A DNA stretch of 64,000 nucleotides, from contig NC_052118.1 in the NCBI RefSeq assembly GCF_012273895.1, positions 992,001-1,056,000 on the forward strand, in the 5' to 3' direction. Origin of the DNA: Zerene cesonia (Eukaryota > Arthropoda > Insecta > Lepidoptera > Pieridae). Positions 13,001-27,538 of the stretch are shown here, one piece after another (within the stretch, counting starts at the first letter, position 1; every line of letters starts with the position of its first letter). The notes beneath the pieces were generated by a model, which searched no databases, was not told the origin of the DNA, and saw only the letters and a list, made by a program, of their open reading frames with translations. A program made the position numbers and the translations under genes.

Positions 13001-16000
13001 GATTAGCTGCGGGGAGCTATTGCGGGCCATTTTTTTCGGACAATGCTGTCTACGGGCGGTATACTCTATGGTCATCGTTGGACGTTCGAATAGTTATCAT
13101 TTATTATGTGTATTATTATATTTTAGTCCTTGCGTATGTTAAACTAATGGGTACATTCGCTAATGGCCTTTGTAAACAATGAGTTCTTTATTGGGTATCT
13201 CCATAAAAAAAAAAAAAAAAATATATATTGTTATAGTAAAATTATAATCATTATAATCTATTCCAAGTTTGACAGTTTCGAAAATAGAACACGCACACGA
13301 GAACGTTATTTACTGTAACTTGCATAATATTGGATAAACCACAGACAAACGATTGTCTATAATCAACGCCATTTTTAATCTGTACATGACTGCATTCCAT
13401 TCCAGGCATTTGTCCAAACGTTATCAAAGGTTTTACGACAGACCCAGGCTCGCAGTTACGTGATAAGTATATTTATTTGTTCGCAAGATCGGATAAGCAA
13501 GCAATCGCTTGAGCCATACAATCTCGGAGGCTTTTAAGCGCACCTGTCACGTTCTGGCCTACATTACCTGCTTATTTTACTAGGGCACTTTTAACAGGAG
13601 TCTGTTTTAATGGTTCAGGATAATGACTATTTAGAAGTGTTATTTTATGGTTTGCTCGGTTTCAGAATGTTGGATGGAAAACGGTGTAAAACAAATTATT
13701 TAGTATAAATAAAGCTTCGGATGTGCATATTTGCTCCGAGATTTTAAATGAATGTGATCTGACATTTGTATTGAGATTTTAAATAGATTTCCACCAGTTT
13801 CATTGTAACTTTTAGTTTAAGTAGTATCAAATTTTGTTGCTTGCAATGTCTAATAACAAAACTCTAGAGAAATAATCAACTAAATAACATCAAAACATCG
13901 GTAGAAAGTTAACAACTGAATTCGACGCGTATTATAAAGCTACCTCCATAGCTAGAAGGCCTTTGTATATTACACCACAAAAGTATTCTAATACAAATTC
14001 TCAAGGGTAAGATAGAGGCGCGAATAAAACATTGATCAATGTGAAAATTTATGAATACATAAAAACGGAGGTGTTCCTCTGATGGAATACTCTTGTATTG
14101 TCCCGAGCCTGGAATACGCAGCTGCGAAGACGTGTTAAACTCTCCCCCAAGTTTTATTACTTGAAGAAATGCATACTAAACTTCGGTTATTGTTCGCCGA
14201 AGTTTCGTTTTAAGGTTTGTTCAATTACCAAATTCGTTTCATGTGAATCGGGCGCTGGGTTCTTAGTCTGTTGCGAGTAAAAAATATTATAGCCAATGTG
14301 ATATTTGGTGTGTACTATTGTTGATTATTTTAGTAATAATATCAATCGCTTAAACATATAATATGCGTAATATATCTTCGTCCATCTCATTAAGACATTA
14401 CGGTCGTTCTTTGGGATACGTGAATTAAAGATAATGTAATAATTGTCTAAAAAGAATTCCCAATATTTAGGGCCACCCCTCGTCAAGTAATATTATAAAA
14501 AGAAACAGTATTTAATCATAAAAATATCAATTTTAAAGAAGTAACATCTCATTTCAACGGGGTTCTGCAACATAACCCCAACCCGACCCCTCGGGGCCGC
14601 CGCAGCCGTTCATTGCCCATTTTTATTTTATATAAAATCCATTTTAATCCACACTCTGCCATAATTCAGACCTTTATTTAGCCACTAGATAACGGATAAC
14701 AAGAACCCGCTCTGACTTTTATTTCACCTTAATTAAGGGATTCGTTATTTGAAATAATGAGCATGCGAAAATAATTTAATTGTTGCCCCTTTTTTATTGA
14801 CTGAGGTGTTCATTCTTTGCTTTCGTTTTGCGTTTGCAATTTTGTTTTCATTATAACGTTCTATTTTCAAAACGCAGTTGCAATGTTCGTATTAGATATT
14901 TGAGTAAATATTTATAGATATGTAGTTAGATTAATGCAACATTGATTATGAATATATTTAATTGTTATAAATAAAGTACTACGCTATAAAAATAAACGAA
15001 AACTTCTGAACTTATTTGGCTGAAATTTTATAATTGAGTAAACTTGACTTCATTGTTAATATCGTTAAATCTACGTAATGCTTGATTTTGTTATTATTTA
15101 AAGATAGCGACTACAATACAAATGAACATATCTACTAAAACGCGTTCTGTGAAGCATAAAGTGGGCTTATAAATACACTACGAGTGTTTATGGACGCTTA
15201 AGAGCTTATCTTGTTGTATGTTATTATCACAAGAATACAGCTTAATTATCCAAGAGATAAAAGGTATTACAATGTAGTAAAAGACGTACATTTTACTAAC
15301 TTTACCGTTGACTTCAAGAGTAGTGTCAACTCGATGACTCTTGATAAAAATCTATAGTCATAACTCGAACCAATATATTTATAATACAACTCTATGACCG
15401 ATAATCTTTGTATGATAATTTCCAATTCTCTTTTTTTTATTATTGAAACTTTTTCGTCGAGTTTCAAACTACACATGTTTAAGGGATTCCATTTTCAAAA
15501 ATGCGCGCGCAATTTTAGATTATTTTAACACACCGCAACATACAAATAAACTAGTGACAAACCCGATAAAGTTGTAAACCCCGCAAAATCTGATTAGCGC
15601 CTAGATAAAGATGTCATTCAAATTGGACGGATTGTCGAAATACAGTTTCAAATACGACGAACAATGGGATTTAACGCACCACGTGGTGCTATATTCGGCA
15701 TGTAATTACTAAGCAGATTAGTGCTAACAGCAACTAGGCTAAATATTTTGATACTTTATGCAGCGCTGAGTGATTGTGATTGGTATAAATTGCATAGCAA
15801 TTGATGGTTATTAATAGAGTATGGATTATGGATGACGTATCGTATTAGCTGATATTCCGTATATAATGTAATATTTCGGGTAATGATTGAACTATTATTA
15901 TATTACATGAAATTCAGATTTAAATGACACGTACAACTTTTGGAATTACTATTGTAAAATCATTGAATCGATTTACATAGAAAATGTTATTTTTAAGGGT

Positions 16001-19000
16001 AGGTATGAATTGTTATCGTTCAAAATAGTAATTAAAAGTATTAATACCAAACCAAAACGGATTTTCCCGGAAAATATAAATCGCAACAAAATTAAGTACT
16101 TTATCGTCGTTAAAATAAATTATACTCGTGGTTGTTGTATTAAATGGTATTATTTAATCATTTCAAATATAATAAATTGTATCTTATTTCCGTTCGTCAG
16201 TCAATAGCCGCTTATCAGTCCCGGTCGAAATCAACCAACATTTTATATTTATAATTATCTCTATTCAAATGCAATTGATATATTCGCTCCAAATAACATT
16301 GAAGCTACAACAAGAAACAAATACGTATGAATCTATAAAAATTCTATAATTTTTTTCTGTATACGAGAAAAATATAATAAAAAATAGCGTCATAATAAAA
16401 ACTATAATCTATCAAATCTATAAACAGCCTGATATTCCTATATTCAGTTATCCCACAGATAAATAAAACCCGCCAAATTCCGAAGACGTATTGATTTAGA
16501 TCCACAAAACTAATGGATATAGGGTCATCGCATTGTCATCGAATCGCTCAGGAAGCGGACAGATGGTCCCGTATGCCCCAGCCCGGGTTTGTAAATGAAA
16601 CCCGGCTATATGGGTGACCTCTGAAATATATTTCCACCAGCCTTTTTGCGTTGGTACGCCGATTTGTCATTTTAAAAGGAGGCGTTAGGAAGGCGTTTTG
16701 TAATTCTGTTACTGGACTTTCATATCTGCACTTATATAATAAAGTGCAAAGATTTGATTGTTTGTATAGAATAGGCTCTAATACATTTTATAATATAGAA
16801 AAAAAAGATAAAAAAAAAACTTTTTTCGATTCAGACAATCAACAGTTTTAGACAAAATCTGTTATAATCTAAAACTTACAATTTAAATTAAAACAATTGG
16901 GTAAATTTTTTTTTTCAATACTATAACACAATTATATAACCACTGACAACTTCGATTAAATTGTGTTTAAATTCATGCGTTTTTCATTTAAAAATGCAAA
17001 TATCAACTACATTGAAATAATCAATAATTTGCCGCGATAGTCGCAGTCATAAAATTGTTTAACAAGCCCTTATCAAAATGAACAACGTAAACATTTTAAC
17101 ATAACAAAAGATTTACAACGGCCATTACAGTAATATGTAAAAGCAAACAATATTTAATCGATTAGTCCTCTATCCGACAACACAAACAAACAAACACAAC
17201 ACGAACAAATACCGCACAATTTATTTACTCGCTTAAGTAAATAATAACATATTTCTGACAGCTTTATGGCGATATTGCTTGCGATAATTTCCATTTACCA
17301 GGTTTCTACGGGTGGACATAACATTTCCTTTCCAACATACCTACTCGTTTTTAAATATAATTTGTTTACATATCGCTCCTGATATTATAAATGTGAAACT
17401 ACTGATATACGCCAAAACATATGAGATATCAGATAAGCAAATCGTAGTTGACAAAAAACGCGGGACAGCTATGAAATATTATCCAAAATTCATACTCGAG
17501 TGCGAAGTAATTAATATTATTGAATAAATCATCTAATCTGCAGAATCTTATCGTGACAGTACGCGTGAGGGCGTAATAATTGCAAATATAAATCAACATG
17601 ACATCCGTTTATGCGGACCCTCAACGCAAAGAACTCTGAAGAAAGCGAACCCTTGCTAATGCACAGCCTTCTATCTATTTGGGTACAAAGCGACCCGAGT
17701 ATACTTGACCCTCGAATATTTCGGGTCACGATGGGTATTTGAGACCCCGGATCTGAAGATGAACGTGCGAAATGGATAAAGACGCGTTAAGATGTTTGGA
17801 AACGTCGTAAGTAGGTTTTATTGTTGGCATAATTTCTTTTCGTTTATCATCCATATAATCGCTTGAAATAAAAAAAATAAATAAAAATATTCGTTATGAC
17901 TTTGTAGAGTTATTTTATGTCTAATTCATAAAATAACATGTCTCAAATCCTAACAAAATACACATAACCCAAATAAAAATTTCGTAAAAACGGAACGCTT
18001 AATCACTGTAAAGTGACAGCTCGCACCTGTCAACGTCACATCAAGTCCCAGGGCGGCGCCATTTTATTTTAAAATGCAGATAACGAATCGGGGTGTAACG
18101 TGAGCCGTCCCGAGGCGAAACTTGCTGATTTATTTCATACCCGATATGATTTTACCGCATTTGAGCGCTCCCCTAACGTTTACCTACACCTAACCTCACA
18201 CTTAAAAAAATAGCACGCGAATGTAATCCTTTAGCACTACTTATCATTGTCTACTTCTGCTTACGCGATTTTAAAACTGGGGTCGTTGTACGTTATTTTA
18301 TCTATAGAAGGGTTCACGGCCAATTACGCTAAGAAAATGTGTGTTTTTTCAAGTCTTGAGTTGCCAGCGTGAATGGCCCACTCAGTCGGTGTTAAGACCA
18401 CTTCACTATCAAGGCTGCATCACTTGTTATATGCACATCACTAAAGCGCGCGAAGGGTGACAGATACGTGCGCCATTTTTTACTTGACATTGATAGATTA
18501 TGAGACCTCGTTGCTAATATGTTAAAGATTAGTCAAGTACTTGTAAAACTGCAAAAAATTTGAGTGCCTTCTAGAAAATGATTTATACAAATGATGTGGG
18601 ATGAAATTATTTTTTATCGAATGTTTTTGTCTCTTATATTTATCGTCTTTTTCAAAATTAGAAATTGCAAAGCACACAGTTTTTAAATGACATGACAAAA
18701 TTTCAATTCGAGAGGAGTTGGAATTGAGGATCAATACAAAACTTTTGATGTTTATTTAATCTCAAGTGACTTAACTTAAGGCTAAGAATATCTTCATGTT
18801 AGTTTCTTATAAGTAAATTACTTTTAACTCGCTTATATGCAATGATGTTCCTTACCGCTTCATTGTTTTATATATTTTCCTTCAAAAACTGTTCACACAC
18901 AATATGAAGGATGGATACATTGTTTCTATTCGGTATTTTTAATATATTTAAAGCAATAGAAGAGAATTATAAGATTATATACTCAAAACACGTCGTATAA

Positions 19001-22000
19001 GTCGTTAAACGTTAGGCGCTAATGACGCCTTAGAGACGATAGTCATTGCGTCTTAGAAACGTCATTTAAATTTGGATATATGCGAATCCCCGATGCGGTT
19101 TAATCGTGTAACCTGCCCTCTACGGGGGTGAGTGAGGGTGGGGGTGACCGATCATCAATCTCTATCAGCCGTCGTTCTACTGAAAAAAAGTGAGAAATAC
19201 GTCCGTATCCGTGGGAAGCGTGGCGTATGCTCTGAGCAAATATGCATACGTACTGTGATGATTTAGTCCGGCGTTTTGCTTCGTTCGTTGTATAATGTAC
19301 CCTTCAAAAAAGAGGTTAACTATCGAAAAGGTTCTATATTTGATAATCTAAAACTTACAAATATTTAACAAATCTATTATGTTTGCAAATAACAATGGAA
19401 GCAAAAAACGAACTGCTGAAAACGATTTAGTGTTGTTGTTTTTATTGAACGATCGTAAGCGTTAAAACAAAATTAACTCTTTAAATGCCAATTCTCTCAT
19501 TTTTATTGCTCACTAGTTATTCATATCAGGTTAATGTGAATTTTAAATTACTTCCTACTTTATGTATATATTTGTATGTTTATAACCTGATATTATCAAA
19601 TTAATAAATAATCTTGCTATTCACACAATTCTGAGTCAATACAATTATATCGAAACATAATTATCTCGTAGTTTATTAAACGACATTAATAATTAATTTA
19701 TCTGTTACAATAGTTAATCTAAGATAGCATTAAACAGTTCGTATATTTATTTTGAAACAATTTCAATTGGATTACGCGAGTTAACGACGAACTTGCTAAA
19801 TCAATTATACAAAATATCTTCTCGTCGTCTATAACAATTGAATTTAACAACTTCGCAAGAAAATGCAAGAAAATGAACCGTAACGATATTTTATACGATA
19901 CGATAATATTACATCGTTTTTAAAATCATGTTTCTAACAAGGTTTATGTTGCTTAAATAAATATATAATTTTATTGTTCAAAATTATCGTTACTAAATGA
20001 CCATTTTAATTACTAATTATATAAATCCAGAACATTGTATAGATTCAATCGTTTTTGTTATTTAATAATTAATTTACTGATATTTAGTAGCCAAATAGAT
20101 TATGGCCTGGATAACGCTAAGATTTTTAGAACTATTAACACAGTCTTGAGCACATATCAGCACTGTTTATGTATTAGTTTCTACAATGTAAACTCGTTTT
20201 AGTTGAGGTAAATAGTTCTAAACAAAATCAATTAACATATTATTAAATTTACGAAGCTATTTTCCAATGTTTCACATTTAGTGAAAAGATGCAAATAAGC
20301 AACTGTTATAGATAATATAAAATGTATAAAAAGATCTCATTTGTGTAAAAAAAATAAACTGTTAACAATGAGTATCGGTAAGCCACGACATCGGAACGAC
20401 CCCGTCCCGGCGTCTCTAATCGTCTTCAACTGGATACTCCAAACACAATTAAACGCCTATCTCTTCCCATTTATCTGTTCGTTTTGTTTGTTTCTATTAA
20501 TGGTAATTAATGCTAGGGTAAGGTTAATGAAAGCGTTATCACACATCTGGGTTCAGGTTGTATCAAAAAGCTTCAAACTTCAAATCGAAGATACAAGGTC
20601 GGAAGCCTGCATTCTAAACCAAACCGTATCACATGCTGTGTGAGACCAAAATCGACGCACACACGTAACGACTGACTAAAATTACACTGGGGATATTAAT
20701 AGTTGTTTTAATGTAAAATTAGATAAGCGTATGGTTTAACTCACGTTAATTTGTAGTTTCTAGTTCAACGATACCTGTAATGTTCAAACTATTTAATAGA
20801 TAAGCTAAAAACTCATAATATGTGGAGCTTCGAGGATTGAGGAAGGTTCAACTATACTTGTGTTCCTCTAATAAAATAAGTCTAATCTTACATTATTATA
20901 GGGCGTTTATGTAGATATTATGCTGTAAAATCACACGCTCCTTTAGACTATTTAAAGGGCCATAGCCAATATTAGATTATACATAAAACAGGAAACTAAA
21001 TATAGCCTACGCTACGTTATAGGCAGCCGTTCATAAATTATTGAAGCGAAGGGACTATATTAGCTCAGTTCGTTACACGTGCGAGCCTAATAACGTTTCA
21101 TGAACGCGGCAAATTGCTAAGAAATGATATCCATGACAATGATATACATTGTCGCAACGGAGGAGGAATTTTTCAATTTCATCACCCCCATCGACGGCCA
21201 ATGACAGCAATGTATCCAACTCCCCAAATCTCAGACATCAGTCACGGATCCCAGTGCATTCTTTTCGGACGGCTAATTCGTAGCATTCCGTGTGACGTTG
21301 ACATCTATCACGTCTCCGGCCGCAAAGATTCAACGATAACGAGCCGAATACACACCCCGAAATACAATCAATTTAATGGATTCAGACAAAGAAATGTGTG
21401 ATAGCTAGATTAATAGCTAGGCGCATTGTTTTGACCGGTAACAGATGTTGCGAGTTACGTAACCCGAGTCTCCTCGGCTTTTTTCTTGCACTAATGAAGG
21501 AGCCTTTCATCTAACGAGCGGTAAGGTTGCAGCTTTTTGCTTGTTATCAACTCGGTAGTTTTAAATCCTCCACGATTGTTTAAGCGTCTACTAATTGTAC
21601 AGCGTTTTCTGTCGAACTAGAATTAATTGCTGATTTATAAGGTTCTATTTAGCTAGCAGTCTCAATACAAAATTAAGTTTAAAGCGATATCTTTGTGTAA
21701 TGAGTCGATTAAGAGATTACTAACATCTCATTTACTATATATAGGATTTTGTTTTAGTCTAATAAGCATACTCAATAGTCAAGCGACTCGAGTTATAAAT
21801 ACAAAATACAATTTACAGTCCTTGTAGAATATAGTGATGCAGACTATCGCTCTGTTTGCCCAGACAGTTTATTACCATAACAGCCCATAAAAACTTAGGG
21901 CAAAGTGCAAGGTGCGTCCACGGTATATCTTAAATCACAACATAAATTAGTGCACCAGTCGCGTGACGTACCGACTTGGGCAACGTCGTGTCCTTATCGT

Positions 22001-24828
22001 TGCCGGAAACATAAACAAACACGTTTAAAAACACACCCTAATATCTCAACCAAAAAGTTCAACTTCCCTCTGCACGGCGTGGATGGACGAAGGTGGCGAT
22101 GCGAAATCGGACTCTATTTATAGCAATAGATAGTGCAAATCTAGTTGTTACTGTAGCTGAAACGGCAAATAAGGCAACGTTGGCAGTATGTCGACATAAA
22201 TAAAGCTGAGTGTCCTTTAACGAAGGAGACGTTGATGTTAGCCTTAATAAAGACCTCTTGAGACAATGTGGACTGTATTACTTTGTGTTAGAATTGAAAT
22301 TGCGTGGATCGTGCAGTCATAAAGGCTTGCGTTTAGCGGTGGTTGTGGTAGCGATATGGGTGGACTTCCTTTGTCTGGTAATCTTATCAGCGCGCAAGCG
22401 GTTGCTGCTTGACATGATACATTGCCCACAATATAGATTTACATGCGTCTTTATTGCTGGACCTACGTTGGATTAATACAACCTATTTACTGCGACTTCC
22501 CTTCCTATAATTAATCATTGTAACTATATCAGTATTTAACATTCACGCAGTAAGTACATTTATCTATATCAAGGTTCATTTTTATATATTTTTATAGTCC
22601 GAGTGAACTCCATCCTAAATTCATCTAACATCAGTGTAATAACAAATCTCGAACTCAGCCAAGTACGAAATGGATGTCTATTTAACCACATAAATCAGCA
22701 CCGAAGCGACTAGAACCTTTGAGTTTTTGTAGCGAACATCTAAATTCAATCGTGTGACATCACATTATAATTCAGAGTGAAAATCGCTACGATTTCAAAA
22801 CGGCCCATAAATCATTGACCGAATTCGTGTACGCGTCAACTGATAAGAGAATATTTAACGGAATCGTGGAAACCAGGCCAACTGAAAGCCATCGATTAAA
22901 TATAAGCGTAATATCATTAAGCGCCTCGTTTTGCTTGTAACTGGAGATTCATTCTACGTAACCACATTTTTCATTTATTATATAAAAATTCGACTTAATT
23001 CATTATACATTTCAAGGACGGCTGGACAGTTTTTATCATTTTTGGTTTGTTATATCTCCTCATGCTTACACAGTGACTATTAAAACTACGCCATCTGTTT
23101 GTGGGCTTGCTATATAATAATAAAAAACAAAAAGCTTACCGACATGCGTCACCTGCAACTAACCACAACAATTAGGTGCGGTTGGTAACCTCAAATACGA
23201 TTAGCAATCCAAATCCGATTATAAGAAATGGGGAAGGTGAAAGATGTTGGTAAAATTATAGGCGTATAATCTTATATAAATGATATGAATTATCAAATAA
23301 ATCGTTGATCAAGTGACAAAAACAAAAATACATAGCATGCCACGGATGATATTTCATTGTATTTTACGTAGTGTTAAAAAATTAATACATTCTACCTCAC
23401 CCCACTTCAATTTTAAAACGTATGCGTGTTGATATTTTTGCAAATTAATATGTAAATAATCGCCTCATTTCCAATACGTTAAAAATACTTTACAATAATA
23501 TTGTAAGTACGAGATCGCTTTAACATGTAAGCAGAGATAAAATTTTATTCTCCTTACAAGGGAATTTTGCTAATGTCAGAGAATTCGCTATAATGCCCCG
23601 AAAGACTTCCGACGTGGAAAACGTTAAGGAAATTATTGCTCAACTCCCGCTGAGATAAAAATATCTTGAAATAATCCGGCGGTATTGATATTTTCTCTGT
23701 CGATATGCTTCAGAAATGTAGATTACGCAAATCCAAATTATATCAGATTACTTGGAGATTTACTGATAAAGATATTATATCTGCAACATTTCATTTTAGG
23801 CTTTTGTACTTCTTGGTATATTTACTATATAAAATGTTATTTCATCTGCCTTGTCTCTTTGCCAATCGATCTATCGATATAAAGGAGACGCTTAATTATT
23901 AACAAATCGTGATTAAATAAACTAAAGTATATTTTAAATTCAATGAATATAACTGTAATCAGACAAATGCAGCAAATGTGGCAACGTAAGCATGTCTAAA
24001 CTTACCAATTTCAGCAAACTTACTCCGTGGTTTACCTCAAGTTTCAATTTCGGAAATTTTCGGACATGTGTATGTAATAGGTATAGCTAGAGAAACTGGG
24101 ATCTCGAAATGGCGCGCGTACCAACTAAATACATATAGTTAGTTTATAGAATTTCGAAGACGATAAAAACTTTTATGTTACTTGAATAATTTTGTTACAA
24201 ACACAACGATACAAAATCGATTAGATTGATACATTGATCTCAAATGTTAATGATCGGAGTAATGAATAAGTAGTGAATAATATAATGAATAAGTCGCGTT
24301 TAAAATCCGTTAAAAAGTTTTTAATTTTTAAATGTATAATACTTGAATAAAATCAAACACAAGAAAATACTAAGTAGTGAATAATTTAAATCTCTCAACA
24401 ATCTTTAACACCAAATACAAATAATAAGGTCAAATAAACCGATCAAGATTGATAGCGGGCCTCCCATTAAGCCCAGCACTCGACTATCGAAAAGTTCGAT
24501 TATAATGGATTTGTTCTCAACTCGATTGTTTCACGATGAATGGGTGCTAATTAAAACGGAGTCACAGCGTCAGAGCAAGTTTCCGATTGTTCCCAACTAA
24601 ATGCTGCGCTTCTCTCAAATAAATATTGCACGTTCAGGGAAAGTTTAATGCCTTTAAAATAGAAATTGGGGAACGAGAACTTATCATTTCCGTTTTACAT
24701 ATTAATTACTTTGGGATAGCGAGTGGTTTTACCTGGATAGTTATTGAGACAACTTTTCTTAGATGCAAATATTGGTTAGTTAAAGGATCTCGCCATTATA
24801 AATGTTATATGTATTCTATTATATATTG

Positions 24829-25015
24829 CACAAGCTTTTGCCCGCGGCTTCGCACGCGTTAATTCGAAGTAGTTTAGTAGATGTCATTAAACATATAAAC
24901 CTTCCTCTTGAATCACTCTATCTATTAGAAAAACCATCAAAATCCGCGTAGTTTTAAAGTTTTAGCATACATAGGGACAGAGAAAGAGACTTTGTTTTAT
25001 ACTATGTATTGATTA
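24829..25015 (-). repeat. dispersed lepidopteran repeat (GCCCGCGGCTTCGC family)
   Basis: It starts with AGCTTTTGCCCGCGGCTTCG and continues through CTTCCTCTTGAATCACTC and ATCAAAATCCGCGTAG to ACATAGGGACAGA. A second, shorter copy with the same word order lies at 62679-62845, which supports a real interspersed family. It carries no coding capacity. The minus orientation is a convention based on the GC-rich end lying first on the plus strand. Confidence 0.65.
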
Positions 25016-26761
25016 TGATTCTAAAATAATTATGTTATATTTAGCATATGAATATTTCCTCAAAAGTGTAAGTAAATATCCATTATATAATTTCGGTGAA
25101 GCAGAGCGAGTTAATTGTTATTTCATGATAAATTATACCATGCATATTTCTCTATAACCGCGCCAATGTTTACCAAACAATTCGTCTCCAATTCATGAGC
25201 AACATTACATCGATTAATGTATTGAATTCAAAATAACGCAAACGAGTAAAACATTGTCGGCACATGTGGGTCTGAGATTGCCTAAAGTACCCAGTATCCA
25301 TACCAGTGTCTCATACATCAACGTCTGCAGTTATGAAACTTGAAAGAGATATATGTCCGACAGGTTAACTGGATTGAATACGTTCTGTACGGCCTATACT
25401 AACGACCGCACGTATGGTGAGATGGTATGCCCTTAATATCTTTCTAATGTAAAAGCGTCTAGAGGCCATTCCTTCGGTTATAAATCTATGTACATAACAG
25501 AGGTGTATAGAATTGTGAATTTAATGGAGCACTTATTGATTATCAGAAATAAAGGCGACATTAATAAATCGATTACATTATATTTTTGATTATTCACGGC
25601 TGTAAAACCAATATAAAATAAATGAACAGCCTTATTCCCTGTTTCCTTTAAGGGAATAAAGAATTTCTATCTCCATCTGTTTTTCCCTTCCTCGATAAGA
25701 AATCACGTTTGATCTGACTGAGCTCCGCAAATGAGCCGAAACACACCCCCTTTATCTTCCAATAAGTAAGCGAGTTTAGCTTTTCCGTGCAGGAAAAGGT
25801 TTCACACGGGAACGTATAGCAGATGGCTGGAAAAATATAAAAACGAACGAACCGTTACATGGATAGAACGACTGATATTAGTTTTATGCATAGAAGTCGG
25901 TAAATGAACGATGAAAAAGCTGGAATAACAAACTGTATTTCGCGTAAACAATCGGGCGAAGTGCTAGCGTTGCGGTGGGCAATTTCTAAAACCAAAAAGG
26001 ACGTTCGTTCAACCGACAAATCCCGTAGCGACGTTCAAAATCGCGCTCCCTTTTAAAGTTGAGACGATTCGGTTAACGAGTGTCGAATTCTCATGCTCCT
26101 GGGCCCTTTAAAGAAACGAAGTGTCCCCGGGAGGTGCCTCAGTAATTACCCACCATTACAGACAAAAGACACGATTCGTCCGATTACCATAATTCCCGCT
26201 CCCCAAGACGAGATATAAATGGGCCGCATTTTGTACTAGGACGTCGACTGACATGTGTATTAATGACTATACTTGTCCTCCTAAATTAGGTTAGGGAGGT
26301 GATTTAGTTTTTCATTGGCTACTGGGTGGGATGAATACTTAGTTGCCATTACAGTTTGAACTCCAAAGGGCGTTAAGATAAATGACCTTGCTTAATCCCG
26401 GCTTACTGCGCGCAGTACGCTAATGAGATTTCAAGTGAATACATCTTTTTTTTAATGAAAACAAGGTTATTCTCGTCGTGAATGTAATTCGTACGTCTAT
26501 TGAAAGCACGTTTTCTTTGGGTTCGGGAGTAAATTCATTACTCTCTAATTACAAGGAACCGAACCGTTCAAAAGGGACGGCTTCAAAGGACTGTCGCATT
26601 GTAGCTCGCTTTCTTTTCGCGACGCGGAAAACGATCGTTGAAAAAAACACAAAAACCCTTTTAAAATTAATTGAGTTTTCTTACGGCTACATCGGCCGCT
26701 ACAATAAATTAATTAACGCTTGAAGGAATCCTTAAAATTTGTCGAGGATCAAAAGTTGGTT

Positions 26762-26785
26762 GGGAGCGGGAAGGGGGTGGTGGGG
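26762..26785 (+). other. G-quadruplex motif
   Basis: Four G-runs (26762-26764, 26768-26770, 26773-26777, 26782-26785) are separated by spacers of 2-4 bases, fitting the canonical G3+N1-7 pattern. It sits on the sense strand of Ten-m, 0.6 kb before the first recognised exon and about 30 bases before a long hairpin. Confidence 0.8.
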
Positions 26786-26813
26786 TGGATAATGCTTCGA
26801 TTTTCCATTAACT

Positions 26814-26884
26814 TATATTAGCGATGGGAGCGATGGGAGAGGTCGCCGCGCCTCTCTCCATCCGATAGCTCCCAATCTAATATA
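26814..26884 (+). ncRNA. candidate pre-miRNA-like hairpin
   Basis: This 71-base imperfect inverted repeat has an outer stem of 8 bp (TATATTAG with CTAATATA), an internal loop, a 6-bp stem (GGGAGC with GCTCCC) and an asymmetric bulge. An inner stem of 5+6 bp (GATGG and GAGAGG opposite CCTCTC and CCATC, with one bulged T) closes a loop at 26843-26850. About 25 pairs, the small bulges and the short loop resemble a microRNA precursor, but no expression or conservation evidence is available. It could equally be a DNA element or chance. Confidence 0.35.
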
Positions 26885-27361
26885 TTTCCTTTATTAACTA
26901 ACTGCCGAAACACGCGATCTTTGATCCATTTCCATAGACCTCTAAACGCTATTTGTTTGCGGGCTATTACAAGAATTTGACCCTAATTAAATTACGACAT
27001 GCTAATTTTGCGGTCAAAATCAATTTGGGCCAGCCTTGTCCAATAATGTGTAATTAATTAACAGGACATTGTCAATTACTGTGCACTATGTAATTTTATG
27101 TACATATATGGTAGTTATGAGCATAATCTAAACAAGAACTATATAAAAAACTAACTAGCTTTAAGAATTTATTCAGTAAAATTTTTCTCTCTCTCTTTTA
27201 TCAAGTAACAAACATACACACATACATACTACACAATTATATGTTTTTTTTATTTCATTATGTTAGGACACATTAGAAACGGAAACTGTATTATAAGACT
27301 TTTCTTCATCATAACAATAACCAACACAAAAAATATTTAACTATGTTTTCTTTGTCCTCAG

Positions 27362-27538
27362 GTTGTCTTCTAGAAGGGTCCCGGCCCCCTCCCGATGTGC
27401 CTCCCCGCAACCCAACGATGTCTCGGCTAAACGGCCGCATCACTGGCAACCCAGCTGACTTGGGAGACTTCGAACCCTCGTGTCTTGTACGCACTCCTTC
27501 GGGAAACTTCTACGTGCCTTCAGGTGAACTGAACACGT
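27362..27538 (+). CDS. Ten-m: Ten-m exon 1 of window: cytoplasmic domain
   Basis: It encodes (G)CLLEG...PPPDVPPRNPTMSRLNG...FEPSCLVRTPSGNFYVPSGELNT, the conserved intracellular block of insect Ten-m. The acceptor is TTTGTCCTCAG; a second in-phase AG lies 12 bases downstream at 27372-27373. The preferred donor is CGT|GTAAGT after 27538, because PSG-x-LN is retained in fly. An alternative in-phase donor CAG|GTGAAC lies after 27523. The exon starts and ends with one base of a split codon. Confidence 0.88.

Larger units (their letters stand above)
895..27361. other. large non-coding region, probable 5' intron of Ten-m
   Basis: Both strands are AT-rich with only short open frames of 60-100 codons. 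None shows conserved protein motifs or flanking splice sites apart from one retroelement remnant near 9.5 kb. The first Ten-m exon at 27362 starts one base into a codon, so upstream coding exons must exist. The conserved N-terminal cytoplasmic residues are not found here, so they presumably lie in or beyond the gap. I infer that this is a long Ten-m intron, as is usual for teneurins. Enhancers may be present but cannot be recognised without comparison. Locally GC-richer patches occur near 10.25-10.5, 11.3, 14.6 and 18.0-18.2 kb. Confidence 0.6.

Noticed and set aside
14178..14205. 9-bp hairpin AAACTTCGG/CCGAAGTTT
   Set aside because: Perfect but short. It is expected by chance several times in 27 kb, and nothing nearby supports a role.
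16583..16605. 8-bp inverted repeat CCGGGTTT/AAACCCGG
   Set aside because: Too short to separate from chance; no neighbouring feature.
26478..26723. 81-codon frame upstream of the first Ten-m exon
   Set aside because: It does not resemble teneurin cytoplasmic sequence and its end does not join in phase through a donor to 27362.
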